DNA of 49,793 bases from NCBI GenBank assembly GCA_035995165.1, contig DASYKU010000144.1:1-49793 (forward strand), read 5' to 3'. This document shows positions 35,734 to 45,144 of the stretch, in pieces. Each line of letters begins with the position of its first letter. The stretch's first letter is position 1. The stretch comes from Mycobacteriales bacterium (GTDB lineage: Bacteria > Actinomycetota > Actinomycetes > Mycobacteriales > CADCTP01). The position numbers were made by a program, and so were the translations under genes. Under the pieces are notes generated by a model. It was not told the DNA's origin. It did not search any database and saw nothing but the letters and a program-made list of their open reading frames with translations.

Positions 35734-35736
35734 CGT
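35731..35736 (+). promoter_or_regulatory. -10 box for leaderless thiD transcript
   Basis: TAACGT, whose TAA is also the thiL stop, ends 7 bases before the GTG at 35744. Confidence 0.5.
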
Positions 35737-35743
35737 GGTCCGG

Positions 35744-36531
<788 letters not shown>

Positions 36532-36535
<4 letters not shown>

Positions 36536-37041
36536 GCATCACGGTCGCCCGCTTGGACGACCCGGTCGTCAAGGACCTCATCGAGCTGATCCAGGGCGAG
36601 TACGTCCTCCGCTACGGCGGTCCGGACGCCGCGCCCATCGACGCCGCCGAGTTCGCCCCGCCGCGGGGGCTGTTCCTGCTGGCCACGGTCGACGGCGAGC
36701 CGGCCGGCTGCGGCGGCTGGCGCGACCTCGGCGACCGGCGCGACCTCGGCGACCGGCGGGACCTCGGCGACCGGCGGGACCTCGGCGAGCGGCGGGCCGA
36801 GGTCAAGCGGATGTTCACGGTGGCTTGGTACCGCAACCGCGGGGTCGCCCGGGCCCTGCTGGCCGAGCTGGAGCGGACCGCCGCCGCGGCCGGGATCGGG
36901 CAGCTGGTGCTGGAGACCGGCCTGGTCCAGCCGGAGGCGATGGCCCTCTACGCCTCGTCCGGGTACGAGCTGATCGACGGCTTCGGCCACTACGCCGGCG
37001 CGCCGCTGTCCCGTGCGTACGGCAAACGCCTGGTCGAGTGA
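36532..37041 (+). CDS. GNAT acetyltransferase with internal hexapeptide repeat
   Basis: The 169-residue GNAT protein has an N-terminal [12 protein letters not shown] helix and the [19 protein letters not shown] strands. Core motif A is [26 protein letters not shown] (the RxxGxA/G CoA loop as RNRGVA). [24 protein letters not shown] completes the fold. Between strands 4 and the motif A strand, where homologues have a short loop, four [12 protein letters not shown] hexapeptides are encoded by an 18-base tandem repeat. The extension would add a charged loop near the acceptor site. The substrate is unknown. The start overlaps the thiD stop. Confidence 0.87.
36721..36792 (+). repeat. Four 18-bp tandem repeats in the GNAT gene
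   Basis: Units encode [18 protein letters not shown] and RDLGER with only a few base differences. The repeat keeps the frame and may vary in copy number. Confidence 0.9.
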
Positions 37042-37069
37042 GGCAGCCCGTCTGCCATGCTCTCGGTCC

Positions 37070-37690
37070 GTGGGAGTCGTCACGGTCTCGGCGTCGTACG
37101 GCGCCGGCGGCAGCGAGATCGGCCCGGCCGTCGCCGCGGCCCTCGGCCTGCCGTTCGTGGACCGGGCGGTGCCGGCCGGCGTCGCCCGCAAGCTCGACGT
37201 GCCGCTGGACCTGGCCCAGCAGCGGGACGAGACCACCGACCGCGGCCTGTGGCGGGTGATCTCCTCGATGGCGCTGGTGCCGGAGATGGCCGGGGCCGGG
37301 CCGCTGGCGTACCACACGTTCTCCGACGAGCACGCCTTCCGGGAGAAGACCGAGGAGGTGCTGCTCGAGATCGCGGAGGTCGGCGGGGTGGTGCTCGGCC
37401 GGGCCGCGGCGCTGGTGCTGGCCGGCCGGGACGACGCCCTGCACGTCCGGCTGGACGGCCCGGTGGAGACCCGGATCGCCCACGCCGTGCAGCGCTCGGG
37501 CCGGCCCGAGGCCGAGGTGCGCCGGACGCTGCGCTCCAACGACGCCGCGCGGGCCGCGTACGTTAGGAACTTCTACCGGGCCGATCCGGCCGACGCCCGG
37601 CACTATCACCTGGTGCTCGACACCACCGCGATCCCCTGGAACGCCGCGGCCGACCTGGTCGTCGCAGCGGCGCGTGCCCGGGGTCTGTGA
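37070..37690 (+). CDS. Cytidylate kinase-like family protein
   Basis: The 206-residue P-loop kinase of the Cytidylate_kin2 type has VVTVSASYGAGGSEIGPAVAAALG at the N-terminus (a modified Walker A, SYGAGGSEIG) and FVDRAVPAGVA. The middle carries GGVVLGRAAALVLAGRDDALHVRL, and NDAARAAYVRNFYRADPAD forms the lid region. Such proteins phosphorylate small molecules, but members outside pyrimidine salvage are largely uncharacterised. GTG is the start; a CATGCT box 8 bases upstream may indicate a leaderless message. The substrate is unknown. Confidence 0.85.
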   Translation: MGVVTVSASYGAGGSEIGPAVAAALGLPFVDRAVPAGVARKLDVPLDLAQQRDETTDRGLWRVISSMALVPEMAGAGPLAYHTFSDEHAFREKTEEVLLEIAEVGGVVLGRAAALVLAGRDDALHVRLDGPVETRIAHAVQRSGRPEAEVRRTLRSNDAARAAYVRNFYRADPADARHYHLVLDTTAIPWNAAADLVVAAARARGL

Positions 37691-37733
37691 CACCAGCGAC
37701 CCCGGCCCTGACCGGCAACGAGAGAGGCAGGAC

Positions 37734-38213
37734 ATGAGCGAGCCCACCTACGGCTCCGGCCAGTACGACCCGCAGCAGGGCTACGGCGGCCAGCAGCACG
37801 GCGCCCAGCAGCAGTACGGCGGGCAGCCGTCCGGGCAGCAGCCGTCGTACCCGACGGGTCAGCAGCCGCAGCAGTACGGCGGCGGCTACCAGCAGCCCCA
37901 GCAGCCCCAGCCGCCCGCCGGCGGCGGCTACCAGCCCGGCGGCTACCCCTCCGGCAGCTACCCGGCGTCCTCGCCGGCCACCGCGAAGGCCCCGCACGAC
38001 AAGGTCTCGCAGGCGGCGACGTTCCTGACCTACATCGGCTACGTCTGCGCGGTCGCCGGCGTGCTCGGCTTCATCTTCTTCCTCGCCGCGGACGGCTTCA
38101 GCACCTCGGGCAAGATCGCCCAGGCGCTGCTGGCGCTCTCGACGGGCCTGGGCCTCGGCGGGCTCAACTACGCCGCCGGGACCTGGCTGGGCCAGAAGAA
38201 GACGACGGTCTGA
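37734..38213 (+). CDS. Membrane protein with Gly/Gln/Tyr/Pro-rich N-terminus
   Basis: The 159-residue protein has residues 1-80 of low complexity made of QQYGGQPSGQQPSY-type repeats. Two hydrophobic segments follow (about TFLTYIGYVCAVAGVLGFIFFLAA and ALLALSTGLGLGGLNYAAG) and a short Lys tail. Such prion-like cytoplasmic tails on two-span membrane proteins are common in actinomycetes, and none has a firm function. AGAGG precedes the ATG. A perfect hairpin follows the stop by 9 bases. Confidence 0.85.
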   Translation: MSEPTYGSGQYDPQQGYGGQQHGAQQQYGGQPSGQQPSYPTGQQPQQYGGGYQQPQQPQPPAGGGYQPGGYPSGSYPASSPATAKAPHDKVSQAATFLTYIGYVCAVAGVLGFIFFLAADGFSTSGKIAQALLALSTGLGLGGLNYAAGTWLGQKKTTV

Positions 38214-38222
38214 CGCACACGA

Positions 38223-38255
38223 CGAGGCCCGCTCCCGGTTCGGGAGCGGGCCTCG
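38223..38255. terminator. Bidirectional hairpin terminator
   Basis: A perfect 15-bp stem (38223-38237 with 38241-38255) and a GTT loop separate the membrane-protein gene from convergent rpmB. Confidence 0.85.
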
Positions 38256-38275
38256 ATGTCGTTGCGGGCCTTGGT

Positions 38276-38467
38276 CTAGGCCCGGGTGACCTTGCCGGCC
38301 TTCAGGCAGGACGTGCACACGGTGACCCGGCGGCGGGTGCCGGGGGAGACCAGTGCGCGGACGGTCTGCACGTTGGGGTTCCACCGGCGCGAGGTGCGAC
38401 GGTGGGAGTGGGACACCGACTTGCCGAAGCCGGGCCGCTTGCCGCAGACGTCGCACACGCTGGCCAC
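38276..38467 (-). CDS. rpmB: 50S ribosomal protein L28
   Basis: The 63-residue L28 is of the zinc-binding type: CDVCGKRPGFG at the N-terminus and CTSCLKAGKV at the C-terminus provide four cysteines, with SHSHRRTSRRWNPNVQTVR in between. Presence of both CxxC pairs means it is the zinc-replete form rather than a Zur-controlled zinc-free paralogue. GTG has GAGGAG 7 bases upstream. It is divergent to the DAK-domain gene, as in many actinomycetes. Confidence 0.96.
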   Translation of the reverse strand: MASVCDVCGKRPGFGKSVSHSHRRTSRRWNPNVQTVRALVSPGTRRRVTVCTSCLKAGKVTRA

Positions 38468-38532
38468 GGGGGAACTCCTCTGATGATTTCCGGATCGTCC
38501 TGCACCGGCTCGCTGGGCCGGGCAACCGCGCC

Positions 38533-38562
38533 AGTGTAGCCAGCGGCGCGAGGGGCGACCAA
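38533..38562 (-). promoter_or_regulatory. Candidate rpmB promoter
   Basis: On the minus strand TTGGTC (38562-38557) and TACACT (38538-38533) are 18 bases apart, giving a leader of about 60 bases. Confidence 0.45.
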
Positions 38563-38623
38563 ACGGGGCGGGCCGAGGTCGTACCCTCGCCGCCGGGGAC
38601 GTGTCCGGGACGAGCGTACGGAG

Positions 38624-40219
38624 GTGGCGGCGATCGAGGTGCTGGACCCGTCGGCCGTCCGGCGCTGGTGCACCGGGGCGGTCGCGGCACTGGAGGCGGC
38701 CCGGGCGGAGATCGACGACCTCAACGTGTACCCGGTGCCGGACGGGGACACCGGCACGAACCTGCTGCTGACCCTGCGCGCGGCCGACTCGGCGGTGCGT
38801 ACGGACCCGCCGGGGGACCTGGCCGCGACGCTCGCCTCGATGGCGCGGGGCGCCGTGCTCGGCGCCCGGGGGAACTCCGGCGTCATCCTCAGCCAGGTCC
38901 TCCGCGGCCTCGCCGAGTCCCTCCCGGCCTACCCCCCGGACCCGGGCTCGGGGGCCGGCTCGGCGGAGGCGATGGGGTCGGGGGGACGGGCGCTGGGGGC
39001 GGCGCTGGCGCGCGCGGCCCGGCTGGCCTGGGAGGCCGTGGCCGAGCCGGTCGAGGGCACCATGCTCACCGTGGTCCGGGCCGCGGCCGAGGCCGCCACC
39101 GCCGCCGGCGACTCGCTGGCCGAGGTCGCCCGGGCCGCCGCCCGCGGCGCCGCCCGGGCCCTGGAACGCACCCCGGAGCAGCTGCCGGTGCTGGCCCGGG
39201 CCGGCGTGGTCGACGCCGGCGGCCGCGGCCTCTGCCTGCTGCTGGAGGCGCTGGCCGCGGTGGTCGGCGGCGACCCGGTCCCGGTGCAGCGGGGCCGCTC
39301 CCGAGCCCCCCGGGACACGGTCCGGGAGACCGGCTCGGACGCGTACGACTACGAGGTGCAGTACCTGCTCGACGCCGAGGAGCCGGGCGCGCTCCGCGAG
39401 GAGCTGACCGGGCTGGGCGACTCGCTGGTCGTGGTCGGCACCGGCGAGGGCACCTGGACCGTGCACGTGCACGTCAACGACGTCGGCGCCGCGATCGAGG
39501 CCGGCGTCCGGGCCGGCCGCCCGCACCGGATCACCGTGACCCGCTTCGCCGACGAGCCGCCGCCGGACTTCCGCCGGGACGGCACCTCGGTGGTCGCGGT
39601 CGCCCCCGGAGCCGGCGTCGCGGAGCTGTTCGTGGCCGAGGGCGTGCTGGTCGCGGACGGCACCGAGGACGCCGTGCTGGACGCGGTGCTCTCGGCCGGG
39701 ACCGCGGCCGCGGTCGTGCTGCCGGGCCGGGTCGAGCTGGTCGCGATCGCCGACGCCGCCGCCCGCCGGGCCCGGGCCGCCGGGATCGAGGTCGCCGTGG
39801 TGCCGACCCGCTCGCCGGTGCAGGGGCTGGCCGCGGTGGCCGTGCACGACGAGGGCCGCCGCTTCGGCGACGACATCATCGCGATGGCCGAGGCGGCCGC
39901 GGCCACCCGCTGGGCCGAGGTCTTCCCGGCCGAGCGCGACGCGCTGACGATGGCCGGTCCCTGCCAGGCGGGTGACATCCTCGGTCTGGTGGACGGCGAG
40001 GTGGTGGTCATCGGGTCCGAGCAGACGGCGGTCGCGGCCGAGGTGCTGGACCGGATGCTGTCCGGCGGTGGCGAGCTGGTGACGCTGGTGCTCGGGGCCG
40101 CCGACGCGGAGCTGGGCCACGCCCTGGAACGCCGGCTCGTCCGGGACCATCCCGGGGTGGAGGTGGCGGTGTACCCGGTGGCGCGGCCCGACGTACCGCT
40201 GCTGGCCGGGGTGGAGTGA
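38624..40219 (+). CDS. DAK2-domain protein, FakA-like
   Basis: The 531-residue protein has an N-terminal DAK2/DhaL-type ATP-binding domain with LNVYPVPDGDTGTNLLLTL, ARGNSGVILSQVLRG and GVVDAGGRGLCLLLEAL. A middle FakA-type linker follows (DYEVQYLLDAEE, LGDSLVVVGTGEGTWTVHVHVND), and then a DegV-like C-terminal domain (VVLPTRSPVQGLAA-type strand, VVPTRSPVQGL). In Firmicutes FakA with FakB phosphorylates fatty acids. No FakB is in the window. The start is uncertain: GTG 38624 overlaps GGAGG, whereas an ATC at 38633 is 8 bases from it. The last base overlaps recG. Confidence 0.85.
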   Translation: MAAIEVLDPSAVRRWCTGAVAALEAARAEIDDLNVYPVPDGDTGTNLLLTLRAADSAVRTDPPGDLAATLASMARGAVLGARGNSGVILSQVLRGLAESLPAYPPDPGSGAGSAEAMGSGGRALGAALARAARLAWEAVAEPVEGTMLTVVRAAAEAATAAGDSLAEVARAAARGAARALERTPEQLPVLARAGVVDAGGRGLCLLLEALAAVVGGDPVPVQRGRSRAPRDTVRETGSDAYDYEVQYLLDAEEPGALREELTGLGDSLVVVGTGEGTWTVHVHVNDVGAAIEAGVRAGRPHRITVTRFADEPPPDFRRDGTSVVAVAPGAGVAELFVAEGVLVADGTEDAVLDAVLSAGTAAAVVLPGRVELVAIADAAARRARAAGIEVAVVPTRSPVQGLAAVAVHDEGRRFGDDIIAMAEAAAATRWAEVFPAERDALTMAGPCQAGDILGLVDGEVVVIGSEQTAVAAEVLDRMLSGGGELVTLVLGAADAELGHALERRLVRDHPGVEVAVYPVARPDVPLLAGVE

Positions 40220-42384
40220 TGGCCCGCCTGGACACCCCGCTGGAGGATCTCGTCGGCGGGAAGACGGCCACCCCGCTGGCGAAGGGGCTCGACCTGGAGA
40301 CGGTCGGGGACCTGCTGCGGCACTACCCGCGGCGGTACGCCGAGCGCGGCAAGCTGACCAACCTGCGCGACCTCAGCCCGGGCGAGGACGTCACCGTGTT
40401 CGCCCGCGTCAGCAAGGTCGGCCGCCGGCAGATGCGGGCCCGCCGCGGCACGATCGTCGAGGCCGAGATCACCGACGGCCAGGGCACGCTCAAGCTCACG
40501 TTCTTCAACCAGCCCTGGCGGGAGAAGGAGCTGGAGGTCGGCCGGCAGGGCCTGTTCGCCGGCAAGGTCACGGTCTTCAACGGCAAGCGGCAGCTCAACA
40601 GCCCCGACTTCCGGATCCTGGACGCCGAGGAGTCCAAGGGCGACATCGAGGAGTTCGCCGGCGCCCTGATCCCGGTCTACCCGGCCACCTCGGCCACGCC
40701 GACCTGGACGATCGCCCGCTGCGTACGGATGGCGCTGGACTCCCTCGACCCGCCGGTCGACCCGCTGCCGTCCGGGATCCGGGCCCGGCACGACCTCATC
40801 GACCTGGAGTCGGCCCTGCGCGGGATCCACCGCCCGGCCGACTACGGCGCGCTGGAGCGGGCCCGGAAGCGGCTGAAGTGGGAGGAGGCGCTGCCGCTGC
40901 AGGCGCTGCTGGCCCAGCGGCGGCGGGCGGCGGCCGAGCGCCCGGGCAAGGCCCGCCCGCCCCGTACGGACGGGATCCTGGCCGCGTTCGACGCGGCGCT
41001 GCCGTTCCCGCTCACCGGCGGGCAGGTCGGGATCGGCGAGACGCTCGCGTCGGAGCTGGCGTCCGAACACCCCATGCACCGGCTGCTGCAGGGCGAGGTC
41101 GGCTCGGGCAAGACCGTCTGCGCGCTGCGGGCGATGCTGCAGGTGGTCGACGCCGGCGGCCAGGCCGCGCTGCTGGCGCCGACCGAGGTGCTGGCCGCGC
41201 AGCACGCCCGCTCGCTGGCCGCGCTGCTCGGCCCGCTGGCCCGGGCCGGCGAGCTGGACGGGGCCGAGCAGGCCACCCGGATCGCGTTGCTGACCGGCTC
41301 GCTGCCGGTCGCGGCCAAGCGCCGGGCCATGCTGGCGGCGGTCTCCGGCGACGCCGGCATCGTGGTCGGCACCCACGCGCTGCTCTCCGAGGGCGTCGAG
41401 TTCCTCGACCTCGGCCTGGTCGTGGTCGACGAGCAGCACCGCTTCGGGGTCGAGCAGCGGGACGCGCTGCGGGCCAAGGGCGATGCCCCGCACGTGCTGG
41501 TGATGACCGCGACCCCCATCCCGCGCACCGTCGCCATGACCGTGTACGGCGACCTCGAGGTCTCCTCGCTGCGGGAGCTGCCCCGGGGCCGGTCGCCGAT
41601 CGCCTCGACCGTGGTCCCGGCCGGGGAGAAGCCGTCCTGGCTGGACCGCGTCTGGACCCGGATCAAGGAGGAGGTCGCCGCCGGCCACCAGGCGTACGTG
41701 GTCTGCCCGCGGATCGGCGGCACCGACCCGGACGAGGACGAGGAACCGTCCGAAGAGGACGGTGAGAGCCGGCGACCCCCGATCGCGGTGCTCGACGTCG
41801 CACCCGGGCTGGCCGAGGGCCCGCTGCACGGGCTGCGGGTCAGGATCCTGCACGGCCGCCTGCCGGCGGAGGAGAAGGACGCGGTGATGCGGGCCTTCGC
41901 CGCGGCCGAGGTCGACGTGCTGGTCGCGACCACGGTCGTCGAGGTCGGCGTGGACGTGCCGAACGCGACGGTGATGGCGGTGCTGGACGCCGACCGGTTC
42001 GGCATCTCCCAGCTGCACCAGCTGCGCGGCCGGGTCGGGCGGGGCAGCGCGCCCGGGCTCTGCCTGCTGGTCACCGACTCCCCGGCCGGGACGCCGGCCC
42101 GCGAGCGGCTGGACGCGGTGGCGTCCACTGTGGACGGTTTCGAGCTGGCCGAGCTCGACCTGGAGCAGCGCCGGGAAGGGCAGGTGCTGGGGGAGGCCCA
42201 GTCCGGCCGGTCCTCGTTCAAGCTGCTGTCGCTGATCCGGGACCGCGACCTCATCACGACCGCCCGGGAGGAGGCGAGCACGATCGTCGCCGCCGACCCC
42301 GAGCTCGCCGACCACCCCGGCCTCGCCGCCGCCGTCACCGCCCTCACCGAGAAGGAACGCTCCGAGTTCCTCGAGAAGACCTGA
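40219..42384 (+). CDS. recG: ATP-dependent DNA helicase RecG
   Basis: 721 residues. An N-terminal wedge/OB domain contains LRHYPRRYAERG and TLKLTFFNQPW. The SF2 helicase motifs are complete: HRLLQGEVGSGKTVCALRAM (I), LLAPTEVLAAQHA (Ia), IVVGTHALL, VVDEQHRFGVEQR (II), VMTATPIPRT (III), VATTVVEVGVDVPNAT (V) and QLHQLRGRVGRG (VI). The C-terminal DLEQRREGQVLGEAQSG is the RecG TRG-type region. RecG reverses stalled forks. ATG shares its A with the TGA of the DAK-domain gene. It converges with the ABC operon with a 4-base gap. Confidence 0.97.
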   Translation: MARLDTPLEDLVGGKTATPLAKGLDLETVGDLLRHYPRRYAERGKLTNLRDLSPGEDVTVFARVSKVGRRQMRARRGTIVEAEITDGQGTLKLTFFNQPWREKELEVGRQGLFAGKVTVFNGKRQLNSPDFRILDAEESKGDIEEFAGALIPVYPATSATPTWTIARCVRMALDSLDPPVDPLPSGIRARHDLIDLESALRGIHRPADYGALERARKRLKWEEALPLQALLAQRRRAAAERPGKARPPRTDGILAAFDAALPFPLTGGQVGIGETLASELASEHPMHRLLQGEVGSGKTVCALRAMLQVVDAGGQAALLAPTEVLAAQHARSLAALLGPLARAGELDGAEQATRIALLTGSLPVAAKRRAMLAAVSGDAGIVVGTHALLSEGVEFLDLGLVVVDEQHRFGVEQRDALRAKGDAPHVLVMTATPIPRTVAMTVYGDLEVSSLRELPRGRSPIASTVVPAGEKPSWLDRVWTRIKEEVAAGHQAYVVCPRIGGTDPDEDEEPSEEDGESRRPPIAVLDVAPGLAEGPLHGLRVRILHGRLPAEEKDAVMRAFAAAEVDVLVATTVVEVGVDVPNATVMAVLDADRFGISQLHQLRGRVGRGSAPGLCLLVTDSPAGTPARERLDAVASTVDGFELAELDLEQRREGQVLGEAQSGRSSFKLLSLIRDRDLITTAREEASTIVAADPELADHPGLAAAVTALTEKERSEFLEKT

Positions 42385-42388
42385 CCAC

Positions 42389-43357
42389 TCAGGTTCGGGT
42401 GCTGGCGGCCCGGCGGTAGAGGCGGGCGACGACGTCCTCGATGCCGGGCTCGGCGATGGTCAGGTCGCGGAGCTCGACCCGGGCGGAGACGGCGGCGACG
42501 GCCGCGGCGGCGGAGCCGGTCAGGGCCAGGTTCTGGCGCAGCCCGCCGGCCTCGACCGAGAGCAGCCGGGTGCCGGGTACGTCGGCCAGCGGCGCGGCCG
42601 GCGTGGTCAGCTCGACCGTGAGCACCCGGTCCACGCCGGCCGCCGCGGCCAGCCCGGCCAGGTCGCCGGTGTGCACGACCTTGCCGCCGTCGACGACCAC
42701 GACCCGGTTCGAGAGCCGCTCGATGTCGGGCAGGTCGTGGGTGGTGAGCAGGATCGTGGTCCCGGCCTCGCGGCGTTCGTCGGCCAGGAACGTCCGCAGC
42801 GCCTCCTTGCTCACGATGTCCAGTCCCACGGTCGGCTCGTCCAGCAGCAGGAGCTGCGGGGAGTGCAGCAGCGCCGCGGTGACCTCGCCGCGCATCCGCT
42901 GCCCCAGCGAGAGCTGCCGGACCGGCGTGTCCAGGAAGGGCGAGAGGTCCAGCAGCGCGACGCAGCGCTGCAGCCGGTCGGCCGCCTGCGCCGGCGGCAG
43001 CCGGTGGATCGCGGCCAGCAGCCGGAACGACTCGGCCAGCGGCAGGTCCCACCAGAGCTGGCTGCGCTGCCCGAAGACCACGCCGATCCGGCGGGCCAGC
43101 TCCCGCCGCTGCCGTACCGGTTCCAGGCCGCAGACCCGGACGAGGCCCGAGGTCGGCACCAGGATCCCGGTCAGCATCTTGACGGTGGTCGACTTGCCGG
43201 CCCCGTTCGCGCCGATGTAGCCGACGCACTCGCCCTCGGCGACGGAGAAGCTGATCCCGTCGACCGCCCGTACGACCCGCTTCTCCCGGCGGAACCGGCG
43301 TCCCGGGCGCCGGACGACGAAGTGCCGGGTGAGCCCGTCCAGTTCGATGATGCTCAT
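42389..43357 (-). CDS. ABC transporter ATP-binding protein
   Basis: The 322-residue ATPase has Walker A GANGAGKSTT, Q-loop GQRSQLWWDLP, signature LSLGQRMRGE, Walker B LLLLDEPTVGLD and the switch histidine in LLTTHDLPDIERL. Residues from about 245 form an accessory C-terminal domain. The FGQRSQLWWDLP segment is typical of ABC-2 type ATPases that pair with DUF990-type permeases. It is the third gene of an exporter operon whose start overlaps the permease stop as ATGA. The cargo is unknown. Confidence 0.93.
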   Translation of the reverse strand: MSIIELDGLTRHFVVRRPGRRFRREKRVVRAVDGISFSVAEGECVGYIGANGAGKSTTVKMLTGILVPTSGLVRVCGLEPVRQRRELARRIGVVFGQRSQLWWDLPLAESFRLLAAIHRLPPAQAADRLQRCVALLDLSPFLDTPVRQLSLGQRMRGEVTAALLHSPQLLLLDEPTVGLDIVSKEALRTFLADERREAGTTILLTTHDLPDIERLSNRVVVVDGGKVVHTGDLAGLAAAAGVDRVLTVELTTPAAPLADVPGTRLLSVEAGGLRQNLALTGSAAAAVAAVSARVELRDLTIAEPGIEDVVARLYRRAASTRT

Positions 43358-44154
43358 CCGCCCGCTCCCACGTAGTGCCGGATCCCGGATCGCCAGAGCA
43401 GGCCGGCCGCGACGGCCGCGAGGAGGGCGGCCAGCGGCGAGGCCCAGGGCAGCCAGTCCGGCAGCCCGCTCGGGTCGGACCGGCCCAGGATCGCCAGCGC
43501 CGGCAGGTAGCCGGTGAACGCCGCCGGCACGACGAAGGTGAAGAACCGCGCCAGCACGGGGCTCAGCACCGCGGTCGGCCACTCGCCCAGATATCCCGAC
43601 CCGTACGTCAGCGCGCTGGTCACCTCGGTCCCCTCGACGAGCCAGAACGAGACCGCGCCGGCGACCACGAACAGCGCGCCGAACACGACCGTGGCCGCGA
43701 CCGGCGCGATCGCCAGCATCGCCACCCGGGCCGCCGTCCAGTCCACGTCCAGCCGGGTCAGTACGGCGACCAGCAGCACCAGCGAGACCGCGACCCGGCC
43801 CAGCCGGCGCAGCTGCAGGTCGGCCGCGGCGAGCTGGCCGAGCACCGACAGCGGCCGCAGCAGCACCACGTCGAACGTGCCCGAGCGGACGTGCTGGATC
43901 ACCGCGTCGCTCTGCCCGACCAGCAGGTCGGCGGTCGCGAACCCGGTCGAGGAGATCGCGAACACCAGCACGACCTCGGTGAAGGACAGCCCGGCGATCG
44001 AGGGCACCTGGTGGAAGACCGCGAAGACCTCGATGAAGTCCAGCCCGACGCCGAACGCGGTGCCGAGCACCTCCAGCACGAACGAGGCCCGGTACGTCGT
44101 CTGCCCGGCCATCCCGGCCCGCAGCAGCATCCCGTAGACGCGCGCGTCAGCCAC
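43354..44154 (-). CDS. ABC-2 type permease (DUF990 family)
   Basis: The 266-residue membrane protein has about six hydrophobic segments. The YRASFVLEVLGTAFGVGLDFIEVFAVF N-terminus and the FDVVLLRPLSVLGQ loop are typical of DUF990 permeases. GTG 44154 is in an 8-base overlap with the preceding permease. Together the two permeases and the ATPase form a heterodimeric exporter whose substrate cannot be read from sequence. Confidence 0.87.
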   Translation of the reverse strand: MADARVYGMLLRAGMAGQTTYRASFVLEVLGTAFGVGLDFIEVFAVFHQVPSIAGLSFTEVVLVFAISSTGFATADLLVGQSDAVIQHVRSGTFDVVLLRPLSVLGQLAAADLQLRRLGRVAVSLVLLVAVLTRLDVDWTAARVAMLAIAPVAATVVFGALFVVAGAVSFWLVEGTEVTSALTYGSGYLGEWPTAVLSPVLARFFTFVVPAAFTGYLPALAILGRSDPSGLPDWLPWASPLAALLAAVAAGLLWRSGIRHYVGAGG

Positions 44155-44959
44155 CCTGCACCACCAGCCGCCGGGTGCCGCGCCCGAACACCGCCACCCC
44201 AACCCCGAGCAGGACGACCGCCCAGGCCACCTGCACGCCGATCAGCCCGAGCGCGGCCGCGCCGGTGGACCGCTCGGTGACGATGTCCAGCGGCGTCTGC
44301 AGCACCGACGGGAACGGGGTCGCGTACGCCACGGCCTGGGCCCAGCCGGGCAGGAAGTGGATCGGTACCAGCAGCCCGCACAGCACGTTCGAGGCCAGGA
44401 CGTACAGGTTGATCACGCCGCGGACGTCGACCAGCCAGAACGCGACCAGGCTGACCAGCAGCCGGCCGCCGAAGCTGACCAGCACGGCCACCGCGGCCGA
44501 GACCACGAACAGCGGCACGGTCTCCGGCCGGGTCGGCACCCGCAGCCCGAACAGCAGCCCGCCGACGACCAGCGGCCCGGCGAAGCGGATCAGGCAGGCC
44601 TGCCCGGCCCGGCCGACGTCCTCGGCCAGCCAGGCCGCGATCGGGTGCACCGGCCGGCCCAGGTCGATGGCGACGTCGCCGGTCCGGACCCGCTGGGTGA
44701 CCTGGGTCCAGCTGAACAGCCAGACCATCGCGATCATCCCCTGGGAGACCCAGGTGTACGTCGAGAGCGCCGCCCGGTCGTACCCGGCCACCGTGCCGCC
44801 GGCGGCGTCCGCGGCGGCGAACAGGATCGACACCCGGATCACGCCGAAGACCGTGTTGGTGAACGCGCCCGCCAGCGTCGCCTGCCGGTACGTCGCGTAC
44901 CGCCGGAACCCGGCGACCACCAGCGCCCCCGCCGCCCCGGGTGAAGGCAGCGCAGACAC
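44147..44959 (-). CDS. ABC-2 type permease
   Basis: The 270-residue permease partners the next gene: a FRRYATYRQATLAGAFTN amphipathic start, helices around VWLFSWTQV, FAGPLVVGGLLFGL, LFVVSAAVAVLVSF and LGLIGVQVAWAVVLLGVGVAV, and a DVAIDLGRPVHPIAAWLAED loop like the DVVLLRPLS loop of its partner. It is first in the exporter operon. A TAATGT box (44974-44969, minus strand) lies 9 bases before the GTG, without a ribosome site, so the message may be leaderless. Confidence 0.87.
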   Translation of the reverse strand: MSALPSPGAAGALVVAGFRRYATYRQATLAGAFTNTVFGVIRVSILFAAADAAGGTVAGYDRAALSTYTWVSQGMIAMVWLFSWTQVTQRVRTGDVAIDLGRPVHPIAAWLAEDVGRAGQACLIRFAGPLVVGGLLFGLRVPTRPETVPLFVVSAAVAVLVSFGGRLLVSLVAFWLVDVRGVINLYVLASNVLCGLLVPIHFLPGWAQAVAYATPFPSVLQTPLDIVTERSTGAAALGLIGVQVAWAVVLLGVGVAVFGRGTRRLVVQGG

Positions 44960-45039
44960 AATCGAAGGACATTACGCCGCCGGCTCGTCCCCGGCCACGC
45001 GTTTCGCCGGCCCCGACGGGACCGGTGATCCCCGGGGGC

Positions 45040-45126
45040 GATGGGGTCCTCCGGCCCCGGCGGGGCGGCGATGGGGTCCGCCGCCTCCGGCGGGCCCGGT
45101 GGAGAGACCGGTCGGGGGCCGCCCCG
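45040..45126. repeat. Intergenic GATGGGGTCC repeats, copies 1 and 2
   Basis: Two units begin at 45040 and 45070 with GATGGGGTCC followed by a CCGCC...GGCGG palindrome. The second continues with CGGTGGA and CGGTCGGG and is closely matched at 48393. They fill most of the 185-base gap between the ABC operon and rsmD. Confidence 0.7.
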
Positions 45127-45132
45127 AGGTTT

Positions 45133-45138
45133 TAGGGT
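45133..45138 (+). promoter_or_regulatory. -10 box for leaderless rsmD transcript
   Basis: TAGGGT, preceded by TT, ends 6 bases before the ATG of rsmD with no ribosome site between. Confidence 0.55.
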
Positions 45139-45144
45139 GATCAG

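Noticed and set aside
38470-38560. Zur-controlled zinc operator before rpmB
   Set aside because: L28 here has four cysteines (zinc-containing form) and no AT-rich palindrome of the Zur type is present.
39349-42315. A 988-residue minus-strand frame opposite the DAK-domain gene and recG
   Set aside because: recG has all helicase motifs on the plus strand; the antisense product is low-complexity and has no homology signal.
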